DNA from: DAISJI01 sp964559835
GTDB taxonomy: Bacteria; Acidobacteriota; Terriglobia; Terriglobales; Acidobacteriaceae
Length of the DNA: 64,000 nt
Reading direction: 5' to 3'
NCBI GenBank assembly: GCA_964559835.1
Contig: CAZLJE010000016.1
Coordinates: 1-64,000 of the forward strand
Of this stretch, positions 31,151-40,308 are shown one piece after another; the first letter of the stretch is position 1, and each line of letters begins with the position of its first letter. Under the pieces are notes generated by a model. It saw nothing but the letters and a program-made list of their open reading frames with translations. It ran no database searches and was not told where the DNA came from. The position numbers were made by a program, and so were the translations under genes.

Positions 31151-32053
31151 ATGAAAGAGGACACTACTCATCCGAATCCATCCTCATTCTTCACCCTGGT
31201 CACCGGCTGGATGCAGCAAGGCGTGGAAAGCTTCTTCGCCACGCAGCGCATCCTGGTCGATCTCGCCATGCGGCAAAACCTCAACTTGATGAAGACCCTG
31301 CGCGATGATCTCTCCGACCCTAAGCGGTCTCCGATGATCATGCTGACCGAACTGGCGGCCGAGGGCACAAATACCTTCATCGAAACCCAACGCGTACTGC
31401 TCGACCTTGCGCATCATGAAACGGAAATCGTGATGGGCGGCATCAAGGAGCGGGTACACGAATCAGCGCCGGCGACCGCGATGACCGAGTTGGTCCGCCG
31501 CAGCATGGGAACGTTCATCGCCATGCAGCAGGACTTTCTCACCACCGCGAGCAAGCAGGCGAACCATTGGCTGCAGGCCGTCAAAGCCGGCAAGCCATAC
31601 GACGGCGAAGCGATGATCGAAATGGCGCGCGAGGCGATGGACCACTTCGTTCATGCGCAGAAGAAGTTCCTCGACGTCATTGCCGAAGAGACCAGCAACG
31701 CCACCCGTGAGCGGCCGACCAAGAACGGCAAGATGAAGAAGACGGACATCTCGAAATTGGCGCACGAAGCGGCGAATGCGTACCTGGAAGCGCAAAAGAA
31801 GCTGCTCGATGTCGCCGGACGGCAGATGAACGTCAACCTGCAGGTCGCGGGACGGGCCCTGGAGATGGTGAAACCATTCCGGCTGCCGCTAGCGGCGCTT
31901 ACCGGGGAAGGCCTGCGGACGTTTGTCGACGCGGAGAAAACGCTTCTCGACAACATGATGAAGCGCAACCCCGCGCCCCGGACTAAGGCTCCGCGCAAAA
32001 CGGCGCGACGGACGCGTAAGCCGATGACGCAGGCGGCGAAGGCGGGTGCTTAA
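31151..32053 (+). CDS. Phasin-like protein with six internal helical repeats
   Basis: A 300-residue protein likely coating PHA or lipid granules. It consists of six repeats of a helical unit centred on F-(I/V/L)-x-x-Q-(R/K)-x-L-L-D: ESFFATQRILVDLA, NTFIETQRVLLDLA, GTFIAMQQDFLTTA, DHFVHAQKKFLDVI, NAYLEAQKKLLDVA, RTFVDAEKTLLDNM. The conserved Gln/Glu are at residues 32, 80, 126, 170, 215 and 262, a period of 44-48. The tail 270-300 is very basic (RTKAPRKTARRTRKP), like the histone-like tails of PhaF-type phasins that bind DNA. GGAGG lies 5 nt before the ATG at 31151. It is divergent from phaR and closed by a terminator. Confidence 0.82.
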   Translation: MKEDTTHPNPSSFFTLVTGWMQQGVESFFATQRILVDLAMRQNLNLMKTLRDDLSDPKRSPMIMLTELAAEGTNTFIETQRVLLDLAHHETEIVMGGIKERVHESAPATAMTELVRRSMGTFIAMQQDFLTTASKQANHWLQAVKAGKPYDGEAMIEMAREAMDHFVHAQKKFLDVIAEETSNATRERPTKNGKMKKTDISKLAHEAANAYLEAQKKLLDVAGRQMNVNLQVAGRALEMVKPFRLPLAALTGEGLRTFVDAEKTLLDNMMKRNPAPRTKAPRKTARRTRKPMTQAAKAGA

Positions 32054-32089
32054 AAATTCAACACCTGTAATAAAACGTCCCTTTTCGCT

Positions 32090-32127
32090 GACGTGCCATT
32101 GCTTTCCGATGGCACGTCGTTTATTTT
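32090..32127 (+). terminator. Terminator after the phasin gene
   Basis: A 10-bp perfect stem GACGTGCCAT (32090-32099) / ATGGCACGTC (32109-32118) with a 9-nt loop, followed by GTTTATTTTA. Confidence 0.85.
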
Positions 32128-32287
32128 AGTCACCACTTACTGAACCAAAATCATTGCAACCAGCGTGAGGACTGCAGCCATCTGAGTGGTCAGGGACCCG
32201 AACTGCTCGCCTGTCGCGGCTTTCCCCAAAAGCGCAGCGTGGTGCAAAAGGCAGATGTAACAACCGAAAACTGGAAAAACGCAGCGC

Positions 32288-33040
32288 ATGATAGGAATGG
32301 ACTTCCGGGAAGACAGTGCCGTCGCGGACATTTCAATCTGGAAGGAAGCGCTATTCGGCGCAGATATCCTTCTGTTGCACGCTTCACCCACCTACTACGG
32401 GTTTGGAGTTCCGCACGGGAATGGCTCGGGGGTTATCGTCATCCCCGGTTTCCTGGGGACAGACCTGTACCTGAATCATCTGCAAGCATGGTTGGAGCGG
32501 ATCGGGTACCGTGCGTATCTATCGGGGATCGGGCTGAACGCGGAGTGTCCCAACCTGCTCATCCAAAACCGGCTGACTGAGACCGTCGATCGTGCGGTGA
32601 AGGAAACCGGAGGCAAAGTCCACCTGATCGGCCACAGCCTGGGCGGCATTATGGCGCGGTCTGTCGCGTCGCGCCGCCCTCGCGACATTGCATCGGTGAT
32701 CACGCTGGCCGCGCCCCTGCGCGGCACGGTCGCGCATCAGAGCATCCTGCGAGCGGCGGAATCAGTGCGACAACAGATCCACCGCGAGCACGGCAAACAT
32801 GTCCTGCCCAATTGCTACACCGCACGCTGCACCTGCGATTTCGTAAATTCGCTGCGGTGCGATCTGCCGGAGTCGGTGCGTCAATCTGCTCTGTACACGC
32901 GCGACGATGGGATCGTGGATTGGCGCTACTGCATTACCGGCGAGGACGATATCGATTGCGAAGTGCCGGGCACACATATCGGGCTGGTATTCAACGCGTC
33001 GGTGTACAAGATCATCGCCGAGCGGCTCGCGAAGGCGTAA
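32288..33040 (+). CDS. Alpha/beta hydrolase (lipase/esterase-like)
   Basis: A 250-residue alpha/beta-hydrolase. The oxyanion segment is VIVIPGFLGTDLYL (~50-63) and the nucleophile elbow is HLIGHSLGGIMARSVA, with Ser at about residue 118; the acid is probably Asp in YTRDDGIVDW and the His is in EVPGTHIGLVFN. Cys residues (CYTARCTC, RCDLPE, CIT, DCEV) are unusually frequent. No signal peptide is clear. Next to a phasin and WS/DGAT it may act on storage lipid or polyester, but general esterase activity is as likely. The start may be the ATG at 32288 or 32297; neither has a good ribosome-binding site. Confidence 0.8.
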   Translation: MIGMDFREDSAVADISIWKEALFGADILLLHASPTYYGFGVPHGNGSGVIVIPGFLGTDLYLNHLQAWLERIGYRAYLSGIGLNAECPNLLIQNRLTETVDRAVKETGGKVHLIGHSLGGIMARSVASRRPRDIASVITLAAPLRGTVAHQSILRAAESVRQQIHREHGKHVLPNCYTARCTCDFVNSLRCDLPESVRQSALYTRDDGIVDWRYCITGEDDIDCEVPGTHIGLVFNASVYKIIAERLAKA

Positions 33041-33056
33041 GAATAAGGCTTCAGGT

Positions 33057-33095
33057 TTCAGGTTTCAGGAAAACCAACACCGCCTGAAACCTGAA
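33057..33095. terminator. Bidirectional terminator built from iterated word (h), CAGGTTT
   Basis: TTCAGGTTTCAGG (33057-33069) pairs perfectly over 13 bp with CCTGAAACCTGAA (33083-33095). The left arm extends into further GGCTTCAGG copies from 33047, and TCTTGTTATTTT follows on the right. It sits between the convergent hydrolase and UbiB-type genes, and shows an iterated-word tract acting as a probable terminator. Confidence 0.75.
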
Positions 33096-33102
33096 ACTCT
33101 TG

Positions 33103-34740
33103 TTATTTTGCCGCGGCTGCAGAGCGATTGATGGCGACGTGGGCGGCTTGAACCACCCAGCGGCTGCCGCTTAACAGCGTGCTCGCCTGCAAACGTAACC
33201 AGTCGGTCCTTTCAAGCGGCGCACCCACCGGCAATTTCCGTGTCAGCCAACGCCAGAACAACGAACGCAGCAGAATGGTGTCCATCGCCAGTTCTGCGCC
33301 GACGATGTCTTCGACAATCCCCTCAAGGGTGAACATCACCTTGCGCAACAAGATCAGCGGCGCGGGCAAGCGTACGACCTGGAACGCAAGCCTCTGCAGC
33401 AGGCTCATGGCGTCCATGCTGTCAGGCATGCGCCAGAGTGGAAGGCCGTCGATGAAGTCGTCGATGGTGCGACGGACCGCTTGCCGTTTCGCCGCAGACA
33501 TTGACCGCTGCCGACTCAGTGCGATGATCTCGTCGAAAACACCGGAGGCATCGCGCAGCAGGACCATCAGAAACATCAGCGTAAGGTGACGGCGCTGCTC
33601 CAGCGTCAACCGGGCGACAAGCGCCCAATCGAGAAGAACTATCTCGCCGGTACGCCGATCGTAGAGCAGATTGCCGGCATGGGGGTCGGCGTGAACGACT
33701 GTATCGTGGTCCGCCGCGAACAACGGGATCGCGATGAGGGCCTTTACCAGTTGTTCCGCCAGCGCGCGGCGTTGCGATTTGTTCATGCGTCGCGCCGCGG
33801 TGGTGATCTTTACGCCGTGCTCTTCGCTCATGGCGGTGATAGTCGCGGTGCAGAGCGGGGGAATGACGACGGGGACACGAATACCGGAGATCCCCCGATA
33901 GGCGGAGCGGGCCTCCTCGAGACGCCGCTGTTCGCCGCGGAAATCGACTTCGTGTTGGAGAAGGCGGCGAACGTCAGAGAAGGTGTCCGCTAACCCGCGC
34001 GCGCCAACGCCATACTTGCTGTGATTGTGCTTGAGGAATTCTGCGAGGCCCTGGAGCAAGTCCATGTCTTCGCTGTAGAAGGCTGGGATATGCGGCTTGA
34101 GGACCTTGAAGACACCGCGCTCGCGCCGGCCATTCTCGGGATTGCGCCAAGTGAACGGAAGCACTGCGCTGACGGTGGCTTCGGAGAGCAGCGGCGTGCT
34201 GACCCTTACGTCGTAAGAGCTCAGCGCCGGTGATAATTCGGTGAGCACGATCCGGCGGACGTCGGCGGGCTTCATGTCGCGAATGCCGTTCTCGAGATGC
34301 GTCAATGCAACACGAAGGCGCGGTTGCAAAGCGCGATTGCGGGCGAGCACCTGCCCAAGCTTCTGCAGTCCAGGGACGCGCGAGATGAGCAGGAGAAGGC
34401 GGCGTTCCGGCGCGGTGTGCGGAGGAAGTTCAAGCTGCTCGACGAGCTTTGGCGCGAGGCGCTCGGTTGACAGATGCTTGACGACGAACTGCATCGAGTC
34501 CTGCACCAGCGCCCGCCAATTTGCGGAAGCAGCAGGTACAAGCACGGCGAGCGTCTCGGCGACCCAGTGACCAAGAACGTCTCGGACTTGATTCCCGGCA
34601 GGGCCATTCAGGGCGGCGAGCATTAACCCGGTGCGGTGAGCAGTAGAGGAATCGGAGTGCAAGAAGGCCTTGAGCGCTGCGTCGAATCCGCCGGCGCGCG
34701 CGCGTTGCATCAGCCGCGCAGTAGGCGAGAGTGGCCTCAT
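33103..34740 (-). CDS. ABC1/ADCK/UbiB-family atypical kinase
   Basis: A 545-residue protein. An N-terminal helical region (~1-190) precedes a kinase-like core: FKVLKPHIPAFYSEDMDLLQ, EVDFRGEQRRLEEA (family ExD-type signature), catalytic loop VVHADPHAGNLL (His350, Asp352) and metal loop IVLLDWALVARL. Members act as ATPases linked to isoprenoid lipid or quinone metabolism. Two C-terminal hydrophobic stretches may touch the membrane. The alanine-rich nucleotide loop typical of UbiB is not obvious, and the KxGQ motif is not clear either, so this is a divergent member. GGAGGAA precedes the ATG. Confidence 0.82.
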   Translation of the reverse strand: MRPLSPTARLMQRARAGGFDAALKAFLHSDSSTAHRTGLMLAALNGPAGNQVRDVLGHWVAETLAVLVPAASANWRALVQDSMQFVVKHLSTERLAPKLVEQLELPPHTAPERRLLLLISRVPGLQKLGQVLARNRALQPRLRVALTHLENGIRDMKPADVRRIVLTELSPALSSYDVRVSTPLLSEATVSAVLPFTWRNPENGRRERGVFKVLKPHIPAFYSEDMDLLQGLAEFLKHNHSKYGVGARGLADTFSDVRRLLQHEVDFRGEQRRLEEARSAYRGISGIRVPVVIPPLCTATITAMSEEHGVKITTAARRMNKSQRRALAEQLVKALIAIPLFAADHDTVVHADPHAGNLLYDRRTGEIVLLDWALVARLTLEQRRHLTLMFLMVLLRDASGVFDEIIALSRQRSMSAAKRQAVRRTIDDFIDGLPLWRMPDSMDAMSLLQRLAFQVVRLPAPLILLRKVMFTLEGIVEDIVGAELAMDTILLRSLFWRWLTRKLPVGAPLERTDWLRLQASTLLSGSRWVVQAAHVAINRSAAAAK

Positions 34741-34776
34741 GTTTCCTCCACTCTACTCCACGGCCAGGAAGGACGG

Positions 34777-36474
34777 CTATTTCTCAGGGGCGCGCCCGCC
34801 GCGCTTGACGGCCCGATTCAGGACACGGCGCACTTTTTTCGGCGAGATGGAAAGCCGCTCCGCCACGCGCGAGACCTTGCGCTCTTCACGCTCCCACACT
34901 TTCGGGATCACCAGGTCGGCAAATTCCTCGACCATCTGCTGGAAAGTCTTGGCGCCGACCAATCCCTGAGACCACGCACGAAGGGTGGCGTCGACGCTGC
35001 CGCTGCGATAGAGCCGCGCTTTCAGCGTCTTCAGATCGGCGGCGAGATTGCCGGGGCTCTCGCCCTTGAGCGCGGCCATGGCGCAATCGTAGGAATGCTG
35101 GGCCGCTTCCAGATCGTCGAGAAACGCGTTGCTCTCGGTGAGGCCCTGCCAAACATGCGCCATAGCGAGCACGCGGCGATTCTGAGTTCGCTTGGCCAAT
35201 TCCATGGCATCGCGCGCGGCTTCCAGCGCTTTGCGGGCGTGGCTGCCGGGATTCGGTCCCTCGGCGACCTGCTCGTCGAGCTTGCTGTTCTCGACCATGC
35301 ATTGCAGGAGCCGGGCGCGAGCCATCAGGATGAAGTCGGCTTTTTCCTCACCGATCGCGTATGCCGCAGCGGCGTCTTCATCGGCGCGGTCGTAATCGCC
35401 ATTGTCGAGATGCAAGTAACCGCAGTTAACGTGCACGCTGCCGAGCCCATGATGGTTGGGGTGCTGCTGGTAGATCGCCCTGGCTTCGGAGAGGTTATCA
35501 AACGCCTCTTTCCGCAATTGCAAGAGCCGTTCGCGCCATTCCTGGTTGCGTCCGTTCGACTTCTCCTTGCCCCGTGCGGCCGCTACACGCTTCCGTTTCG
35601 CGTCGGCATCGATCTTGTCGCACAACTGCAAGGTGACGTACCGCTTGACGATGGCGATGTTCACCAGCGAGCGCGCGAGATTGCGGTGTTGCGGGTCACG
35701 GTCGCGATAAGCGGCAATCGCTTTATTGAAGCAGTCTACGGCCTGTTCGTAGCGGCACTCGCGGCGGGCGATGCGGCCATACGACGAGTAGATGTTTCCG
35801 AGCGTCAGGCAATCATCGGTGTCGCGCAACGCAGACTCGGCCTGGTGCAGGATGGCAAGCGCCTCCTTCGAGCGGCCCTTCTGGAACAACAGCCAGCTCT
35901 GAAGAACACGCATGACGGCAGCCATGCGCGGATATCCGAGTCCGACCGCAAGCTCATCGCCGCGCAGCGTGTAAGTCAGAGCTTCGTCGTACTCGCCTTT
36001 CCGGCGCAGGCACCTTCCCTTCCAGAAGTTCGCAACCGGAAGCACCGATCGTTCGCCGAACTCCTGGCCCATGGCAAGCACGATATCGAGATGGCGAATG
36101 GATTCATCCGGCTCTTCGTCGACCATGGCTAGAAAACCGTCCGCCATCTGCAGGTGGATGTATTCACGAACCGGGAGAGCGGCGCGCCGGGACTGTGGAA
36201 AGCGCGATAAGAGTTCCTCGATCAACTTCGGTTGATCGTACCCGACGTCCACCCACTGCGCGAGACAGGCGACCAGTTTGCCGGCGTTCGGCTGATCAGG
36301 AGAAAGAGTGGCGAACAGGTCGGAGTTGCGTTCCAGTCGCGCGATGCCGGCGCCAATCCGGCGATTACCGAGATCCTCGGTGAGTTCAAGCAGCAGAGCT
36401 TCGGAGACGCCGGCGGCGCCAGAGCCGCGACGGCTCAGCGACTTTTCGCGCGCGCTCTCAGGCGAGGTGTTCAT
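34777..36474 (-). CDS. TPR-repeat protein with C-terminal Fis-like helix-turn-helix
   Basis: A 565-residue cytoplasmic protein made mostly of tetratricopeptide-type helices, e.g. GRCLRRKGEYDEALTYTLRG, SYGRIARRECRYEQAVDCFN, GYLHLDNGDYDRADEDAAAA. A basic linker (KRKRVAAARGKEK) lies near residue 290. The C-terminus reads VWEREERKVSRVAERLSISP then KKVRRVLNRAVKR, like a Fis-type helix-turn-helix. It overlaps malate synthase by 17 bp and is downstream on the same strand, so it is cotranscribed. It may regulate carbon-starvation genes by protein-protein sensing (inferred). No enzymatic motif is visible. Confidence 0.75.
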   Translation of the reverse strand: MNTSPESAREKSLSRRGSGAAGVSEALLLELTEDLGNRRIGAGIARLERNSDLFATLSPDQPNAGKLVACLAQWVDVGYDQPKLIEELLSRFPQSRRAALPVREYIHLQMADGFLAMVDEEPDESIRHLDIVLAMGQEFGERSVLPVANFWKGRCLRRKGEYDEALTYTLRGDELAVGLGYPRMAAVMRVLQSWLLFQKGRSKEALAILHQAESALRDTDDCLTLGNIYSSYGRIARRECRYEQAVDCFNKAIAAYRDRDPQHRNLARSLVNIAIVKRYVTLQLCDKIDADAKRKRVAAARGKEKSNGRNQEWRERLLQLRKEAFDNLSEARAIYQQHPNHHGLGSVHVNCGYLHLDNGDYDRADEDAAAAYAIGEEKADFILMARARLLQCMVENSKLDEQVAEGPNPGSHARKALEAARDAMELAKRTQNRRVLAMAHVWQGLTESNAFLDDLEAAQHSYDCAMAALKGESPGNLAADLKTLKARLYRSGSVDATLRAWSQGLVGAKTFQQMVEEFADLVIPKVWEREERKVSRVAERLSISPKKVRRVLNRAVKRGGRAPEK

Positions 36475-37999
36475 AGGCGACGACGGTCAGGAATTCCGGA
36501 CATTCCCGACTGGTCATCATGCCCTCAAACAGGCGCGCAGCCAACTCCGAATTCTTACCTTTCAGCTTCTTTTTCTGCTCGTCGACGATTTTTGCTACAA
36601 AATCAGGGGTTATGGCGTTCCCGTCCTGGAACTTGGCACCGTGCCGAACCCATTGCCATACCTGCGTGCGGCAGATTTCGGCGGTCGCGGCGTCCTCCAT
36701 CAGGTTGTAGATGGGGACGCAGCCATTGCTGTCCAGCCATGACGTTAAGTATTGAAGACCAACGTCGATGTTCCAACGCAGGCCGGCTTCCGTGATCGAG
36801 CCCTCAGGAACGGCGAGCAGGTCTTTCGCGGTGACGTGGACTTCGTCGCGCTTCTTCGAGATCTGGTTCGGCTCCGGCATGTACTTGTCGAAGATGTCTT
36901 TCGCGACCGGCACCAGGCCAGGGTGCGCGACCCAGGTGCCGTCGTGACCGGCCTTGACCTCGCGCAGTTTGTCGGCCTTCACTTTATCCATGGCGGCTTC
37001 GTTCGCCGCCGGATCGTTCTTGATGGGAATCTGCGCGGCCATGCCACCCATGGCGTGGATACCGCGCCGGTGGCAAGTCTGAATCAGTAGCTCGACGTAC
37101 GACTTCAGAAAGTGCCGCTCCATGGTGACCGTCGAACGGTCGGGCAGCATGAAGTCCGGACGATTCCGGAATTTCTTGATGAAGCTGAAGATGTAGTCCC
37201 AGCGCCCGCAGTTCAGCCCGGCGGAATGCTTGCGCAATTCGAAGAGGATCTCGTCCATTTCGAAGGCAGCGAGGATGGTTTCGATCAGGACGGTTGCGCG
37301 GATGGTACCGCGCGGGATACCAAGCTGGTCCTGGGCAAAATCGAACACGTCATTCCACAGTCGCGCTTCGAGATGGCTCTCCATCTTGGGGAGATAGAAA
37401 TAAGGTCCGGTACCACGCTCAATCAGCGCCTTCGCGTTGTGGAAGAAGAAGAGGCCGAAGTCGAACAGCGATGCGGAAATCGGTTTACCGTCGACGAGGA
37501 AGTTCTTCTCGACGAGGTGCCAGCCGCGCGGTCGCACCATGAGGGTTGCCGTCTTCTCTGCCAATGCGTAGCGCTTCCCTTCCGGACTGGTGAACGAGAT
37601 GGTGCGATCTATCGCGTCACGAAGGTTGAGCTGGCCTTCAAGGTTATTGCGCCATGTGGGCGAGTTGCTGTCCTCGAAGTCCGCCATGAACACGCTCGCG
37701 CCGGAATTCAGCGCGTTGATGATCATCTTGCGGTCGACGGGGCCGGTGATCTCGACGCGACGGTCCTGCAGATCGGCGGGAATAGGAGCGACTGTCCAGT
37801 CGGCGGCGCGGACGTCCGCGGTTGCAGGCAAGAAGTCGGGCATCTTGCCGAGATCGATCTCCTGCTGGCGAGCGATCCTGCGGGCCAATAGCTCGCGGCG
37901 GCGCGGTTCGAACCTGCGCGCCATCTCGCGGAGAAAAGCGGTTGCGCCGTGGGTCAGTACTTCAAGGGCGAGGTCGTCGAGCGGTGCGATGGCTGCCAT
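36458..37999 (-). CDS. aceB: Malate synthase A
   Basis: A 513-residue glyoxylate-shunt enzyme condensing acetyl-CoA with glyoxylate. Motifs include DRRVEITGPVDRKMIINALN, FMADFEDSNSPTWRNNLEGQ, LMVRPRGWHLVEKNFLVDG (active-site Arg), GTIRATVLIETILAAFEMDE, GLNCGRWDYIFSFIKKF and GMAAQIPIKNDP. Length and order fit the AceB (A) type. I use the ATG at 37999; the ATG at 38071 would add 24 residues and is possible because E. coli AceB has a longer N-terminus. It is divergent from isocitrate lyase, sharing a 175-bp control region. Confidence 0.95.
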   Translation of the reverse strand: MAAIAPLDDLALEVLTHGATAFLREMARRFEPRRRELLARRIARQQEIDLGKMPDFLPATADVRAADWTVAPIPADLQDRRVEITGPVDRKMIINALNSGASVFMADFEDSNSPTWRNNLEGQLNLRDAIDRTISFTSPEGKRYALAEKTATLMVRPRGWHLVEKNFLVDGKPISASLFDFGLFFFHNAKALIERGTGPYFYLPKMESHLEARLWNDVFDFAQDQLGIPRGTIRATVLIETILAAFEMDEILFELRKHSAGLNCGRWDYIFSFIKKFRNRPDFMLPDRSTVTMERHFLKSYVELLIQTCHRRGIHAMGGMAAQIPIKNDPAANEAAMDKVKADKLREVKAGHDGTWVAHPGLVPVAKDIFDKYMPEPNQISKKRDEVHVTAKDLLAVPEGSITEAGLRWNIDVGLQYLTSWLDSNGCVPIYNLMEDAATAEICRTQVWQWVRHGAKFQDGNAITPDFVAKIVDEQKKKLKGKNSELAARLFEGMMTSRECPEFLTVVAYEHLA

Positions 38000-38125
38000 A
38001 ACAAGTCTGATGTTTACCACCGCCGGAACGTCGCTTGAAAACCGGTGGGTCAAATCGGACGAGTCGTCCATTCCGGCCGGCGGGGTTTGCCGCGGACACC
38101 CCTTCCGACATCTACTGTGCGTGAA

Positions 38126-38146
38126 GGACGTCACAACGTCCTGTGA
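38126..38146. promoter_or_regulatory. Overlapping dyads in the aceB-aceA control region
   Basis: GGACGT-CACA-ACGTCC (38126-38141) is a perfect inverted repeat and overlaps a second one, TCACA-ACGTCC-TGTGA (38131-38146). They lie 30-50 bp before the isocitrate lyase ATG, a likely operator for the glyoxylate-shunt genes. Confidence 0.5.
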
Positions 38147-38174
38147 TCACCAGCAGGTACGCAAGGAGGTTCCC

Positions 38175-39569
<1,395 letters not shown>

Positions 39570-39571
39570 GC

Positions 39572-39607
39572 AATCTGGACATCTGGAAATCTGGAGATCT
39601 GGCCATC
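39572..39607. repeat. Iterated short-word repeat (i), ATCTGGAN octamer
   Basis: Four near-tandem ATCTGGA-type words (AATCTGGAC, ATCTGGAAA, TCTGGAG, ATCTGGCC) fill the 49-bp convergent junction between isocitrate lyase and the PPTase gene. Confidence 0.75.
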
Positions 39608-39618
39608 CGACTCGACCG

Positions 39619-40308
39619 CTAGATCAGCGCGACGGCCAAGACATCAAGAGTGATCGGGATTGCGGGAGCGGGCGCGGTGACAAGTGTTCGGATGAGCCCG
39701 TCCGCTTCGTACCACCAGCCTTCGAATGACTCGCCGGTATCGCACCGGACCGAGAGCGCACTCCACGTCGCCGGCTGCGCCAACTCGATCCGCTGCACGC
39801 AAACGGAGCGGGTGTCGCGGCGGAGTCCTTCGCCAACGGCTTTCAGGGCGCACTCTTTCGCGCTCCAGATGATGGTCGCGATCGTGGCGCGGTCGCGAGC
39901 GGCGCGTGCGATCCGCGCCAGTTCGTCCGTGGTGAAGTAATCCTGGAGAAACGCCTCGCTGCGCTCCTCGATCAATTCCACGTCGCAACCGATCACGCCG
40001 TGTTCCGCGACAGCGCACGCGCCAACTCCGGCGCGGTGCGTCAAAGAGATGGTCACGCCTGCGGGTTCGTTCGCGAGCAGAACACGAGGAGCGCCACTCG
40101 GCTCGGCGACGATCTCGATCCCGCTTAGCTCGGAAATCCCGAACAGGCTGGCGATAGCCTGTTTCGCAGTCCAGCGGCCCAGCCGCCAGTCGGCGCGCCG
40201 CTTCGGGATTTTCAGCGTAAGCAGGCGGTCCCGCTCGGCCGGGCCAAGCCACTCGTCGGTCGCGGGAACGTCGGCGAGTCGCTGCTCGAGCCAGAAGACG
40301 TCCATCAT
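39619..40308 (-). CDS. Sfp-type 4'-phosphopantetheinyl transferase
   Basis: A 229-residue PPTase. The Mg-binding motif is VIGCDVELIEERSEAFLQDY (GxDxE), and the second signature is IIWSAKECALKAVGEGLRRD (WxxKE-A-K). The N-terminus shows RRADWRLGRWTAKQAIASLF and VTISLTHRAGVGACAVAEHG. It attaches the phosphopantetheine arm to carrier proteins. Its ATG overlaps the PKS stop (TGATG), so it is translationally coupled to the PKS and should load that enzyme's ACPs. This matters because those ACPs have Thr, not Ser, at the attachment position. Confidence 0.92.
   Translation of the reverse strand: MMDVFWLEQRLADVPATDEWLGPAERDRLLTLKIPKRRADWRLGRWTAKQAIASLFGISELSGIEIVAEPSGAPRVLLANEPAGVTISLTHRAGVGACAVAEHGVIGCDVELIEERSEAFLQDYFTTDELARIARAARDRATIATIIWSAKECALKAVGEGLRRDTRSVCVQRIELAQPATWSALSVRCDTGESFEGWWYEADGLIRTLVTAPAPAIPITLDVLAVALI

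Noticed and set aside
32137..32289. A small leftward hydrophobic reading frame (~50 residues) opposite the start of the hydrolase gene
   Set aside because: Its possible ATG lies on the hydrolase start codon, there is no ribosome-binding site, and the hydrophobic end is short; it is probably a shadow frame.
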